Source of the DNA: Dyella silvae | GTDB taxonomy: Bacteria > Pseudomonadota > Gammaproteobacteria > Xanthomonadales > Rhodanobacteraceae | Assembly: GCF_026421305.1 (NCBI RefSeq) | Contig: NZ_JAPJBQ010000004.1 | Coordinates: 282,053-346,052, forward strand | Direction of reading: 5' to 3' | Length of the DNA stretch: 64,000 bases | Shown here: in pieces, positions 1 through 8,909 of the stretch | How the letters are laid out: each line of letters begins with the position of its first letter | Numbering within the stretch: position 1 is the stretch's first letter | The notes under the pieces: generated by a model | Database searches by the model: none | Told to the model about the DNA's origin: nothing | The model's input: the letters and a program-made list of their open reading frames with translations, nothing else | Made by a program: the position numbers and the translations under genes

Positions 1-239
1 ACGATGCGGTCCACCGGCTTCACCATCAGATGCACGTCGATTGGCGCGGTGACGCCGTAGTCGCGCAGCGCCTTGAGCACCATCGGGCCCATGGTGAGAT
101 TGGGCACGTAGTGGTTGTCCATGACGTCGAAGTGCACCCAGTCCGCGCCGGCGGCCAATGCCTTGGCGGTGTCCTCGCCCAGACGCGCAAAGTCGGCGGA
201 GAGGATCGAAGGGGCGATGACGTTGGATTGCTTGCTCAT
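1..239 (-). CDS. rpe: Ribulose-phosphate 3-epimerase, N-terminal part (cut by window edge)
   Basis: Interconverts ribulose 5-phosphate and xylulose 5-phosphate in the pentose phosphate pathway (cytosolic TIM barrel). The visible 79 residues contain the family landmarks [25 protein letters not shown] and IDVHLMV, which hold the first catalytic Asp and a metal-binding His. The gene runs off the left edge, so the C-terminal two thirds are not seen. A second in-frame ATG lies two codons upstream, at 245, behind an AGGA; either could be the true start. The upstream region carries an inverted pair of REP-like repeats. Confidence 0.95.
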   Translation of the reverse strand, partial: MSKQSNVIAPSILSADFARLGEDTAKALAAGADWVHFDVMDNHYVPNLTMGPMVLKALRDYGVTAPIDVHLMVKPVDRI

Positions 240-251
240 GTTCATGGTTCC

Positions 252-324
252 TGTAGGAGCGCACCGAAGTGCGCGACCCGGGGTTTCAAGGCGGTTGCAG
301 TCGCGCACAGCGTGCGCTCCCACG
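252..324. repeat. REP-like inverted pair, GGAGCGCAC family
   Basis: Two copies of a short GC-rich palindrome (left arm 252-277, right arm 300-324) sit head to head between the djlA stop and the rpe start. Each has the core GGAGCGCAC...GTGCGC. The same family recurs at 8774-8837, 25627-25654 and 47075-47156. Confidence 0.8.
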
Positions 325-338
325 CGTAGACGCCTGGT

Positions 339-1148
339 TTATTTGAATCCGCGCTCGGCCTTGATGCGCTCGTAAGCCGCATTGATCTCGCTGGCGCGCG
401 CTTCGGCCTGTTTGCGCATGGCTTCGGGCAGGTCGCCAAGACGGTCCGGATGGTGCTCGGAGATCAACTTGCGATAGGCACGCTTCACCGCGCGGTCGTC
501 CACGCTGCGCGCGATGCCCAGCACGGTGTAAGGATCCGGGCCGTTCGTGTTGCGCTGGGGCGGTACGTAGCCGCCATTGCCGCCATAGGGCCCCTGGCCG
601 CGCGAGTAACCGGTCGCGTTCCAGGCGTAGCCTTTCATGGCCATCAGCGCCATCAGCTCCATATCGCTGACACGCAGCGCGAAAGCGAGCTGGCGCAGGA
701 TCGCCATTTTCTCGGGCGCGGGATTGCCCTCCGCCAACACCGTCTCGATCACCACGTCCAGCACAGGGAAGGCGTGGTCGCGGCGCAGACCGACCCAACG
801 ACGCAGCTCTTCGATGGCCGGCGTGACGTTGAACTCCACCTGTTTGCCCGCGTTGAACGCGGTGATGGCCTGCTTGCGCTGTTCGTGCTCCAGGCCCATG
901 CGCTGCATCAGGCGCTCGGCGATGGCGATTTCGGCCTCCGACACGCGGCCATCGGATTTGGCCACCGCACCCAGCAAGGCGAACAGCGGGCTGATATAGC
1001 CGCCGGCCTCCGGGGTCGCCCGCCGCATCTGTCCGCGCCGCAGGCTATCGATGGTGAAGCCAATCAGGCCGCCCACCACGGCGCCGGGCAGGCCATGCCC
1101 GAACAGGAAGCCAAATACGAACAGCCAGAAGGTCCAGGTGAAATTCAT
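339..1148 (-). CDS. djlA: DjlA-like membrane-anchored co-chaperone (TerB plus J domain)
   Basis: Protein of 269 residues with an N-terminal glycine-rich membrane segment (about residues 3-30), a TerB-like helical domain (about 50-175), a Gly/Asn-rich linker and a C-terminal J domain from about residue 200, with HPD in ISEHHPDRLG. This is the DjlA order: an inner-membrane DnaJ homologue that stimulates the DnaK ATPase. The start is fixed by an ATGA overlap with the stop of the upstream cytochrome gene, so the two are probably translated together. The first part of the J domain is conserved (DPYTVLGIARSVDDRAVKRA). Function is inferred from domain order. Confidence 0.9.
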   Translation of the reverse strand: MNFTWTFWLFVFGFLFGHGLPGAVVGGLIGFTIDSLRRGQMRRATPEAGGYISPLFALLGAVAKSDGRVSEAEIAIAERLMQRMGLEHEQRKQAITAFNAGKQVEFNVTPAIEELRRWVGLRRDHAFPVLDVVIETVLAEGNPAPEKMAILRQLAFALRVSDMELMALMAMKGYAWNATGYSRGQGPYGGNGGYVPPQRNTNGPDPYTVLGIARSVDDRAVKRAYRKLISEHHPDRLGDLPEAMRKQAEARASEINAAYERIKAERGFK

Positions 1149-1492
1149 GGGTTGCCTTGCGTGTGCGGCGTCTGCGCGCTGTACCAGTGCGCCAGTGCAT
1201 CCAGATCTGCATCGCTCACCGGGCCGATCACGGTGCGCATCAGCGGTACATTGCGGCGACCATCGCGGTATTGCTTGAGCGCTTCGAGCAGGTAGTCCAC
1301 TTTCTGGCCGGCCAGATTGGGCGCCCCGGGAATCTGCGCCATGCCCGTTTCGCCGTGGCAGGCGGCGCACAGGCCAAGCCGCGCGGGCCTGGCGGGTGAT
1401 GCGGCGTACACGGGCCCCAGCGCAGCCCAGGCCACGGCAACAAGCGCCAGATAGCGGATTGGCAGTACGGCAGGGCGGGCGGGCTGGACCAT
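1145..1492 (-). CDS. Small exported monohaem cytochrome c
   Basis: Protein of 115 residues with an N-terminal hydrophobic export signal (about residues 10-31), one haem-binding CAACH motif (residues 42-46) and a likely Met ligand in PLMRTVIG, as in class I cytochromes c of the c4/c553 type. It should act as a periplasmic electron carrier. I chose the ATG at 1492 because it places the signal peptide at the N terminus; an upstream ATG at 1522 only adds charged, unlikely residues. Its stop overlaps the djlA start by four bases. Confidence 0.85.
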   Translation of the reverse strand: MVQPARPAVLPIRYLALVAVAWAALGPVYAASPARPARLGLCAACHGETGMAQIPGAPNLAGQKVDYLLEALKQYRDGRRNVPLMRTVIGPVSDADLDALAHWYSAQTPHTQGNP

Positions 1493-1689
1493 GTGGACGG
1501 GCCGGGGCTCAAAAAGCGCCAAGTCTAGCAGCCGCCGAGGCTTGAACCGGAGGGCGCCCTCCCACCGTTACACCTCGCGCACAGGCGCCACCGGCTACAA
1601 TTGCCGGCTTGTTCACCGGCCCGTTCCGGGCCGGCTCACCGTATCCCCCGTCCTGCTCCGCCAGGCCGGCCATCCAGGAGCGAAAGACC

Positions 1690-2586
1690 GTGCCCACCAC
1701 CCTGCTGCAATCGAACCTGCCCGGCCTCGAGCTGATCCATCGCGGCAAGGTGCGCGACGTCTATGCGCTGCCGGAGAACAGGCTGCTGATCGTGGCAAGC
1801 GACCGCCTCTCCGCGTTCGATGTGGTGCTGCCCGATCCGATTCCGGGCAAGGGCGAGATGCTCACGCAGATCTCCAACTTCTGGTTCGACAAGACGGCGC
1901 ACCTGGTGCCCAACCACCTGCTCGACGTGCCGCTGGCCGACGTGCTGCCTGCCGGCACCGACCTCAAGCTGTACGAAAAGCGCGCCGTAGTCACCCGCCG
2001 CCTGAAGCCGGTGCCGGTGGAGGCCATCGCACGCGGCTACATCATCGGCTCGGGCTGGAAGGACTATCAGGCCACCGGCTCGCTGTGCGGCATCAAGCTG
2101 CCGGCCGGCCTGCAGCAGGCGCAACAGTTGCCGGAACCCATCTTCACGCCCTCGACCAAGGCCGCCGTGGGCGATCACGACGAGAACGTGAGCTTCGATG
2201 CGGTCATCGCCGCCGTGGGCACCGACCTCGCCGAGCAGGTGCGCGAGGCGACGCTGTCCATCTACAAGTGGGCGGCCTCGTATGCGGCTGAGCGCGGCAT
2301 CATCATCGCCGACACCAAGTTCGAGTTCGGCACCGACGAGAACGGCAAGCTCTACGTGATGGACGAGATGCTGACGCCCGATTCCTCGCGCTTCTGGCCG
2401 GCCGATTCGTATAAGGTGGGCATCAGCCCGCCGAGCTACGACAAGCAGTTCGTGCGGGACTATCTGGAAACGCTGGACTGGAACAAGCAAGCACCCGGTC
2501 CGCGCGTACCCGCCAACGTCATCGGCGCCACCACGGACAAGTACGCCGAAGCACTGCAGCGTCTTGCCGGTATCACACTCAGCTGA
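1690..2586 (+). CDS. purC: Phosphoribosylaminoimidazole-succinocarboxamide synthase (SAICAR synthase)
   Basis: Joins CAIR and aspartate with ATP to form SAICAR in de novo purine synthesis. The 298-residue protein carries RGKVRDVY and [15 protein letters not shown] near its N terminus and the later conserved segment DTKFEFG. Its length fits the longer PurC class found in Xanthomonadales rather than the 240-residue E. coli form. I chose the GTG at 1690, preceded by AGGAG at 1676-1680 with good spacing, over an ATG at 1609 that would add a Pro/Ser-rich tail without family similarity. Confidence 0.95.
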   Translation: MPTTLLQSNLPGLELIHRGKVRDVYALPENRLLIVASDRLSAFDVVLPDPIPGKGEMLTQISNFWFDKTAHLVPNHLLDVPLADVLPAGTDLKLYEKRAVVTRRLKPVPVEAIARGYIIGSGWKDYQATGSLCGIKLPAGLQQAQQLPEPIFTPSTKAAVGDHDENVSFDAVIAAVGTDLAEQVREATLSIYKWAASYAAERGIIIADTKFEFGTDENGKLYVMDEMLTPDSSRFWPADSYKVGISPPSYDKQFVRDYLETLDWNKQAPGPRVPANVIGATTDKYAEALQRLAGITLS

Positions 2587-2593
2587 GGCACAC

Positions 2594-3043
2594 ATGCAGC
2601 ATTGGTTGGATAGCTACAGCAACGATCACCAGCACCCGACCAATCGCCTCCTGCATTGGATCTGCGTACCACTGATCGTGTGGTGCGCGATCGCCCTGAT
2701 GTGGACCATTCCGGTGCCACCGATGATCGGCCGCCCTGGCTTCTGGGCGGTAGCCGCGCTGGTACTGGCGTTTGCGTGGTACTGGAAGCAGTCGCACCGG
2801 CTTGGCGCCGCCTTGCTGATCGCGCTGGCCGTGCTGTGCGTACTCACCGAGTTCGCCTACCGGCAACTGGGCCCATCGACGTTGCGACTGACAGCTGTCG
2901 CCGTGTTTGTCGTGGCGTGGATTGGCCAGTTCGTCGGTCACGCCATCGAAGGGCGACGCCCGAGCTTTCTCACCGACCTGGCCTATCTGCTGGTTGGGCC
3001 AGCGTGGCTGATGGACAAGCTGCTGCGGCGCGTGGGGATCTGA
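2594..3043 (+). CDS. Mpo1-like (DUF962) membrane protein
   Basis: Protein of 149 residues with about four membrane-spanning segments. The N terminus has the DUF962 pattern: a Trp-Leu-x-x-Tyr segment followed by closely spaced His residues (NDHQHPTNRLLHW), then a conserved GHAIEGRRPS segment. The family includes yeast Mpo1, an iron-dependent 2-hydroxy fatty acid dioxygenase, so the His residues may bind metal; activity here is inferred only from family. It begins 7 bases after the purC stop and may share its transcript. Confidence 0.8.
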   Translation: MQHWLDSYSNDHQHPTNRLLHWICVPLIVWCAIALMWTIPVPPMIGRPGFWAVAALVLAFAWYWKQSHRLGAALLIALAVLCVLTEFAYRQLGPSTLRLTAVAVFVVAWIGQFVGHAIEGRRPSFLTDLAYLLVGPAWLMDKLLRRVGI

Positions 3044-3058
3044 CAGCCCCACTTATCC

Positions 3059-3086
3059 CTCATTCCGGCCTGCGCCGGAATGACGA
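3059..3086. repeat. Short intergenic palindrome (CCGGCGCAGGCCGG type)
   Basis: A hairpin with arms ATTCCGGC/GCCGGAAT around a CTGC loop, just after the DUF962 gene. It resembles the repeats at 43593-43620, 44440-44467 and 49012-49043, which I treat as one loose family. Confidence 0.6.
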
Positions 3087-3107
3087 GCAAAAAAACAGGA
3101 AAGCGGC

Positions 3108-3518
3108 ATGACCACCCTGCTCACTCTTATCAGCACCCTGCTCTGGTGGGTGCTCTACAGCAGCATCGGCGCCTTGTTCTTCGCCATCATTGCTTGGGCC
3201 GTGTTGCGCTGGTCCGAGCGCTGCGCGGTGGTTTTCAACCGCACCTATCTCGCCTGCCTGGTGTGGAACCTCATCGGCCTGCTGCTTATCACGTTGGTAG
3301 CGATGCACGAGGGCCACACCAAGCCGCCATTCGCACCGCTGCTCGCCAGCACGCTGCTGCGAGGCGCACTGGTGGTCAACATGATCATCGGCGTGTTCGT
3401 GCTGTGGCGGCTGATTCCGCGCATCGACGCACACCGCATCCGCCTTGCCAGTGCCTGCATGGCAGTGGCCGTGATGACCGCGGTGGCATTTGGCGCGGCG
3501 ACGAGCCTGGCGAGCTAA
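3108..3518 (+). CDS. Unrecognised four-helix membrane protein
   Basis: Protein of 136 residues, almost entirely hydrophobic, with four predicted membrane segments (about residues 5-33, 44-66, 80-103 and 110-130) separated by short loops. I see no catalytic motif and do not recognise the family. It follows the DUF962 gene in the same direction and converges on the GH50-like gene; a long AG/CT-rich hairpin lies between the two stops. Confidence 0.7.
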   Translation: MTTLLTLISTLLWWVLYSSIGALFFAIIAWAVLRWSERCAVVFNRTYLACLVWNLIGLLLITLVAMHEGHTKPPFAPLLASTLLRGALVVNMIIGVFVLWRLIPRIDAHRIRLASACMAVAVMTAVAFGAATSLAS

Positions 3519-3607
3519 GAGCGAGGAGTGAGTGAAGAGAAGTGAGGAGTGAGAGAAATGCGCAACGCGCTCTCTCGTTTCTCGCTCCTCTCCACTCACT
3601 CCTGCTC
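3519..3607. repeat. AG-rich/CT-rich imperfect hairpin between convergent genes
   Basis: An approximately 90-base imperfect inverted repeat. The left arm is a purine-rich run with repeated GAGTGAG words; the right arm is its pyrimidine-rich complement. It fills the space between two convergent stops, so it could terminate or stabilise transcripts from both sides. A second, nearly perfect hairpin with the same GAGTGAG words lies at 53162-53244. Confidence 0.7.
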
Positions 3608-5794
3608 TCAATATCCCGTCTTGCGATTCGCTTCGCGCACCGCGTCGATGAAGTGGGTGAACGGCCGGTCGGTGATGGCTACCAGACCGATATGCGCATT
3701 TTCGCCATCGAGCAGACGGCCCGTGACCGGCTGGTCCACATACTGGAACCAGTGCACACCCACGATGGCCGGATTGGCGGCGGCCGCCGCGACGTAGTGC
3801 GCGTAGGCTTCGCCGCGCTGCTGCTCGGACCACACCGGCACCACGCCTTTGCCGAACGGACCGCGATCATCGGAACCGAAATGGAATTCGGTGATCAGGG
3901 CCGGCTTGCTGAGCTTGGCAAATGCCGCTGCGTCGAACGCGTGCTCCGGCACGTCGGCGTAGCCGTTGAAACTCACGACGTCGCAGTACTGCGCGCATGA
4001 GGCGACGGCCTCCGGCGTGTGCACGGCAAAGCGCCCACCCAGGAACAGGTGATGCGGATCGTGCTTGCGAATGGCCTGCGCGACCGTGTGGAAATACTGG
4101 TCGGCGAACTGGCGCAGCCACGCACTGTAGTCGTCGGCGATGGCGGGATGCGCCTCGTCAGGGTTAGGGGCCGCGAAGTTGGTCGCGTCGAGCGCGTCCC
4201 ACGATGCCAGCGTGATGCCCCATGCGGCTGCGAGTTTCGACGGATCGCCGTATTTCTTCTTCAGCGCAGCGATGAACGCCTGCTTGGCCGGGCTGCGTGC
4301 CTCGCCGCGCAAGGTGCCTTGCGCCAGCCCCCAGCGCCCCTCCGGCCCCTTGCCCGCCCACGCGAGCTCGTTGTCGGCGAAGTACCCGAGCAACCACGGG
4401 TCGTCGCGCACTTCCTTCGCCGCCTGCGCCGCTGCGGCATCGGCGGCCTGCGCAAAGCGCGGATCGAACGGATCAGGCATGCGGCCCCAATAGTCGTAGC
4501 CGCTCGACACGTTTCCGAACACACCACTGATGTTGACCGATCGCGTATAGGCCAGGTGATGTGTTTGCGTCAGCGATTCATCGCTCCAGTTGCCCAGCGT
4601 ATTGAAGCCCCAGTTTTCCAGACGGGCCACGGTGCGCGCGCGCCAGGTCTGCCGCCAGCGGCGGCCATCGGCCAGAAACAGGTTGGCCGAGTAGTAATCG
4701 AACCAACGGCCATGATGAAAGTTGAGGCCGGCCGGGGCCTGCTGCTCGCCCACCGGCTTGCCATCGGTGCCGTAGAACGGCTTCCAGCGGCCACTGTCCG
4801 ACGGCAGATCCTTGAACATGAATTCGCGGCCCTGGATATACGTGCGGCCACCGTCGTCATCGACCACGTTTACGCCCAGCGAGAAGAAGGCATGCCCCTC
4901 AGGGGTCACCAGATGCCAACGCCCACCTCGCTGTTCGCTGCGGAACCAGCCAGTGCCCTTGAACGCGGCCAGGTCGGTGCGGCCGCCATAGCGATCGAAG
5001 CCCTTGCGCTCCATCGGCGAGCCCATCACGGCGTTTTGTTTGAACTTTTGCCGGCCGCCGCGCAACGCATCATCCGAATCGATCTTGCCCGGCCACTGCC
5101 CACGGGTGTACTGCCCCCAGGCATCCACGATGCCGGTGTAGGCATCACGCAGCTCATGATCGCCATGCGAGGTATCGAGTTTGCCGAACAGCAGCGTCTG
5201 CGCCGCCGTCGGTGCCGGCGTGCCGAGGCGCACCGCTTTCACGTGTGTCAGATCGAGCGAACCCTCCACCGTGGTCGCCACGTACACACGCTTGCCACCA
5301 GCCACATAGGGCATCGGCGGCCCCACCTGCATACCCATATCGCGCGGTGACGTGGCATGCAACGGAATCACCAGCGTTTGCGGCGGCCCGGGCGGCACGC
5401 CGACGGTGGCATGCAAATGCTGCCCTTCCTTGGCGCCATCGATGTCGACCGTCAGCGTCACGGCCCACGGCATGGCGTTCTGCATGTCCACATGCAATGC
5501 GCTTTCTTTCGACCAGTTCCACTCGCCCTGGCTCAGCGACACCACTACCTGCGGCTGCGGCGACGGCTGGAATACATAGCGCTGCAGCGACATGCCCGAC
5601 ACCGTGACCGGCGCACCGTCGCGCTGCACGTTGTCGAGTGCGGTTTGCGTGGTGGGCGTAGCCGGGTTGCTATGGCTTGCAGGAGTCGGAGCCGGTGCCG
5701 CTCGACTGAGATCGGCCCGATCGGTGTCGCTGGCCTTATGGCAAGCCGTGAGGGCGAGCAGGCAGCACAGGGCCAGGGGAACGATCCGTTTCAT
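3608..5794 (-). CDS. Putative GH50-like (beta-agarase type) glycoside hydrolase lipoprotein
   Basis: Protein of 728 residues with a lipoprotein signal ending in LTAC (Cys18), a Pro/Ala/Thr-rich linker, a beta-rich N-terminal carbohydrate-binding-like region (about 60-200) and a C-terminal TIM-barrel hydrolase. The segment with GWFRSEQRGGRW and FFSLGVNVV, the Asn-Glu pair in FADNE (Glu476, likely acid/base) and ITEFHFGS (Glu636, likely nucleophile) fit clan GH-A and look most like GH50 agarase-type enzymes. It would act on a galactan or other beta-glycan at the periplasmic or outer-membrane face. Substrate is not determined by sequence. No linked sugar operon is visible, which is unusual for a dedicated agarolytic enzyme. 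Confidence 0.75.
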   Translation of the reverse strand: MKRIVPLALCCLLALTACHKASDTDRADLSRAAPAPTPASHSNPATPTTQTALDNVQRDGAPVTVSGMSLQRYVFQPSPQPQVVVSLSQGEWNWSKESALHVDMQNAMPWAVTLTVDIDGAKEGQHLHATVGVPPGPPQTLVIPLHATSPRDMGMQVGPPMPYVAGGKRVYVATTVEGSLDLTHVKAVRLGTPAPTAAQTLLFGKLDTSHGDHELRDAYTGIVDAWGQYTRGQWPGKIDSDDALRGGRQKFKQNAVMGSPMERKGFDRYGGRTDLAAFKGTGWFRSEQRGGRWHLVTPEGHAFFSLGVNVVDDDGGRTYIQGREFMFKDLPSDSGRWKPFYGTDGKPVGEQQAPAGLNFHHGRWFDYYSANLFLADGRRWRQTWRARTVARLENWGFNTLGNWSDESLTQTHHLAYTRSVNISGVFGNVSSGYDYWGRMPDPFDPRFAQAADAAAAQAAKEVRDDPWLLGYFADNELAWAGKGPEGRWGLAQGTLRGEARSPAKQAFIAALKKKYGDPSKLAAAWGITLASWDALDATNFAAPNPDEAHPAIADDYSAWLRQFADQYFHTVAQAIRKHDPHHLFLGGRFAVHTPEAVASCAQYCDVVSFNGYADVPEHAFDAAAFAKLSKPALITEFHFGSDDRGPFGKGVVPVWSEQQRGEAYAHYVAAAAANPAIVGVHWFQYVDQPVTGRLLDGENAHIGLVAITDRPFTHFIDAVREANRKTGY

Positions 5795-5881
5795 CGGTAG
5801 TTCAACACGTGGAATTGGCGGCAGTATGCCTGCAGCGACTGAAGGTTGCCTTGCTGCAAGAGCCTGTCCCCGGGCGCAAGA

Positions 5882-7225
5882 TCATGCCGTGCTCCGTTGA
5901 CGTGCGCGCCAGGCGTAGTAGACGGGTACACCCGCCAGTATCAGCAACAGGCTCATGCCTGCGTCGCCCGGTGAGTGAATAGTGGTGGCGATGATGACGC
6001 CGAACACCGTGCACACGAACAACAACGGCAACACCGGATAAAACGGTACGCGATAGGGCGATGGCTCATCACGGAAGCGGCGGCGGTACCAGAACAGCGT
6101 GGCGATGCCGAATGCGTGCGACAACCACTCGCCCACGGTGGTGTAATCGAGCAGCTGGCCGAAGCTGCCCGACACCGTCAGCACGATGGCCCACGCACCG
6201 AGCACTGCCAGTGCCACCTGCGGTGCATGTGAGCGTGCATCGATACGGCCCACGGCGCGGAAAAACATGCCATCCGCTCCCATGGTCTGCAGCACGCGCG
6301 CGCCACCCGCAATGGCGATGCTGCAGTAGCCGAAGGTAGAGCAGGCAATGCCCACCGCAATGATGGTGGCGCCACGCTCCCCGAACAGTTTGCGCATCAG
6401 GTCCGCAGCCGGCGCCTGACTGGCCGCCAGCCCCGCATGGCCAAGACCGGCGAGGTAGGCGAAGTTCACCAGCACGTAGCACACCACCACGCCCCCTAAG
6501 CCCAGGCCGAGCGCGCGCGGCAGCGTCTTCTGCGGATCGCGTACCTCGCCCGCCAGGTCGTTGAGATAGTGGAAGCCGCCATAGGTAAACAGCACCGGCA
6601 GCAGCGCGCCAAGGAATGCCCCCGGCGGAAGCGGATGCGTGACGTCCGCTGCCATCACGGCGCCGAAATGCCCGCGTGCCAGCACCAGGCCCACCACGAC
6701 CAGCAAGGTGATCGCCGACAACTTGAGCACGGTAAACAGGTTCTGCATGCGCGCGCCGGCTTTGATGCCGAAGAAGTTCACGCCGACGATGAAGGTGATG
6801 GCGCCCGCCGCCACCGGTTTCACCCACATCAACGGCAAGCCGGTGGCTGCGCAGAAGTAATCGGCGAAGGTGGTGGCCACCGCCGCCACGCTGCCGGGGT
6901 AGTTGATCAGTGCCATGGTCCAGCCGAACAGAAACGCTGGCAGCTGCCCGAACGCCTCACGCAGGTAGATGTAGACACCGCCCGCGTGCGGCCGCCGCGC
7001 GCCCAGCTCCGCATAACAGAGCACCCCCGTCAACGTGAGCAGGCCGCCGATGGCCCACAGCGTGAGCAGCTGCGCACCGGACGAGGTGCGCTCGGCCACG
7101 GTGGAAGCGGTGCGGAAAATGCCTCCGCCAATCACGCCACCGATGACGATGGCTGCGGCGTCCCATATGCCCAGGCGGCGCAGATACGCGGGGGAAGTTT
7201 CAGCAGTCATGGTGCGGAACGGCAT
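5882..7225 (-). CDS. APC-superfamily amino acid permease
   Basis: Protein of about 447 residues with roughly twelve membrane helices. TM1 carries the APC signature (IVIGGVIGGGIF), the unwound helix that binds the amino acid backbone, and later segments (VGVNFFGIKAGARMQN, LPRALGLGLGG) also fit the family. It should import an amino acid by proton symport; the substrate cannot be told. Two start codons are possible: ATG 7225 has GAAGG directly against it, and ATG 7210 is five codons shorter. The reading frame stays open far upstream, antisense to the next gene, but that part is not coding. It is divergent from the DUF1704 gene. Confidence 0.88.
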   Translation of the reverse strand: MPFRTMTAETSPAYLRRLGIWDAAAIVIGGVIGGGIFRTASTVAERTSSGAQLLTLWAIGGLLTLTGVLCYAELGARRPHAGGVYIYLREAFGQLPAFLFGWTMALINYPGSVAAVATTFADYFCAATGLPLMWVKPVAAGAITFIVGVNFFGIKAGARMQNLFTVLKLSAITLLVVVGLVLARGHFGAVMAADVTHPLPPGAFLGALLPVLFTYGGFHYLNDLAGEVRDPQKTLPRALGLGLGGVVVCYVLVNFAYLAGLGHAGLAASQAPAADLMRKLFGERGATIIAVGIACSTFGYCSIAIAGGARVLQTMGADGMFFRAVGRIDARSHAPQVALAVLGAWAIVLTVSGSFGQLLDYTTVGEWLSHAFGIATLFWYRRRFRDEPSPYRVPFYPVLPLLFVCTVFGVIIATTIHSPGDAGMSLLLILAGVPVYYAWRARQRSTA

Positions 7226-7435
7226 CCTTCGCGACAGGTACGAAGGTCCGACGATAGCGCGAGTCCGGCTTCCACATCGACATGCCACTGCAACATTCGG
7301 ATGCGGCTGCATTTTTCGGCGCGGACTCAGTAGTTCTTCGCTAGCGCTCGCCGGATGGCGGGCGCAAAGTTGCCCTCTCTCCCGTCGCTGCATGCCGGCC
7401 GCGCACCGGACCGGCGCCCTTTTGAAGGAGTCGTC

Positions 7436-8761
7436 ATGAGTACCGTCGCTAGTGCTGTCAGGCCCGAGGACGACAAGACCCTGGGGCCCTTGCTGGAGCT
7501 GGACCGCGAACTGGTCCAGGTCAGCAAGAAGATCAAAGTCTTGAAGACCATCGACTGGCCGGTGGAGCTGGAAACCAAGTTCATCGCGGAGTTCGAGCGC
7601 GGCAATCCGCAGCTGCCCGACCCGCCGCGCCGCCAGCCCGATCTCAGCGGTGAGATCACGGCCCTGCGGAGCATCATGGCCCGGCTCGACCGCGGCCACC
7701 CCATCGGCGACTGGCTGTTCAAGACCGCCTGGAGCTATCTCACCGCCGCACAGATGTTGATGCATGTGGGCACGGATGAATTCACCCGTTGCTCGACCGC
7801 ACTGTATGGACGTCCGGACTCCGTGCACTCCAGCCAGAGCGCCAGTGCAGTGGATGCCGCGCAGGATGTCATATCCATTTCTGACGACCTCATCGGCCGC
7901 GAGGCGATTCCGCCGGTGCCGGCAGATATCCCCGCCGACGTGTTTGCCGAGCGCCTGCGCGAACGGCTGGGCGGCTTCTTCGACAGAGACAAGGTCGAGG
8001 TGGTACTCAACCCGGCGCTGCCATCCAAGGCCACCGCCGGCAGCAAGAGCATCAACCTGCGCTCCACCGCGATGTTCTCCGAACTGGATCTGGCGCAGTT
8101 GACCGAGCACGAAGCCTTCGTGCACACCGCCACGCTGCTCAATGGCAAACATCAGCCTTATCTGAAATCGCTGGGACTGGGTTCGCCCCGCACCACCCGT
8201 GCGCAGGAAGGCCTGGCCACCTTCTCCGAGATCATCACCGGTTCGATCGATCTCGCGCGCCTGCGCCGCGTTGCGCTTCGCGTAATCATGGTGAAGCGCG
8301 CGTTGGATGGCGCCGACTTTATCGAAGTGTTCCGTGGCTTTCTCGAGGCCGGGCAGACGCCCGTGGAGAGTTACCGCAGCGCTTCGCGCATCTTCCGCGG
8401 CGGCGATGTGCGCGGCCGCGTGTGTTTCACCAAGGACGCCGCCTATCTGCAAGGCGTGATGATCGTCTACATCTTCATCCGCAAGGTGTTGCAGGCCGGA
8501 CAAGCGGAAATGCTGCCGCTGTTGTTTGCCGGACGCGTAACCACCACCGACGTGATCACCCTGTCGCCGTTCCTGCAAAGCGGACTGATCTCCCGCGCCG
8601 TCTATGTGCCGCCGTGGGCGCGCAATCCGCAGCGCATATTGTCGCTGATGGCGTTCTTTACGGCCGCGGCGCGTTTCCGCCTCGATACGCTCGATCTGGA
8701 CAGCTTTGTGGCGTTCGAGAATGCGCTGGTGGACGAGAGTCTCCACGCATCCTGGAAGTGA
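7436..8761 (+). CDS. DUF1704 family protein (QEGLA motif), putative zinc metallopeptidase
   Basis: Protein of 441 residues, soluble, without signal peptide, preceded by GAAGGAG at 7424-7430. It belongs to the family named after its QEGLA motif (flavohemoglobin expression-modulating). The motif is at residues 257-261 and lies 27 residues after HEAFVH (225-230). HExxxH plus a downstream Glu is the zinc-site layout of the eukaryotic DUF1704 member MATCAP, a tubulin tyrosine carboxypeptidase, so a metallopeptidase fold is likely; a bacterial substrate is unknown. A paralogue with the same signature is at 47165-48439. REP-like repeats follow the stop. Confidence 0.85.
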   Translation: MSTVASAVRPEDDKTLGPLLELDRELVQVSKKIKVLKTIDWPVELETKFIAEFERGNPQLPDPPRRQPDLSGEITALRSIMARLDRGHPIGDWLFKTAWSYLTAAQMLMHVGTDEFTRCSTALYGRPDSVHSSQSASAVDAAQDVISISDDLIGREAIPPVPADIPADVFAERLRERLGGFFDRDKVEVVLNPALPSKATAGSKSINLRSTAMFSELDLAQLTEHEAFVHTATLLNGKHQPYLKSLGLGSPRTTRAQEGLATFSEIITGSIDLARLRRVALRVIMVKRALDGADFIEVFRGFLEAGQTPVESYRSASRIFRGGDVRGRVCFTKDAAYLQGVMIVYIFIRKVLQAGQAEMLPLLFAGRVTTTDVITLSPFLQSGLISRAVYVPPWARNPQRILSLMAFFTAAARFRLDTLDLDSFVAFENALVDESLHASWK

Positions 8762-8773
8762 GGTAACCGGGTC

Positions 8774-8837
8774 GTCGCGCACAGGGTGCGCTCCCACGGG
8801 AAATGAGTGATGTGTGGGAGCGCACCCCGTGCACGAA
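8774..8837. repeat. REP-like inverted pair, GGAGCGCAC family
   Basis: Two oppositely oriented copies (8774-8797 and 8814-8837) of the GTGGGAGCGCACCC palindrome, with a 16-base spacer, between the DUF1704 gene and dinB. The arrangement matches the inverted pair at 47075-47156. Confidence 0.8.
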
Positions 8838-8909
8838 AGTCATCCCAGCCACGCGCCAACGAGACCGTTTCGTGCTTGACTGTGCGTTCCTCTCCGCCCG
8901 TGCTCCGTT

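Noticed and set aside
5882..8797. A 971-codon minus-strand frame that could fuse a permease to a long N-terminal domain
   Set aside because: The first 500 codons lie opposite the DUF1704 gene and lack any motif; the permease begins near 7225 with its normal TM1.
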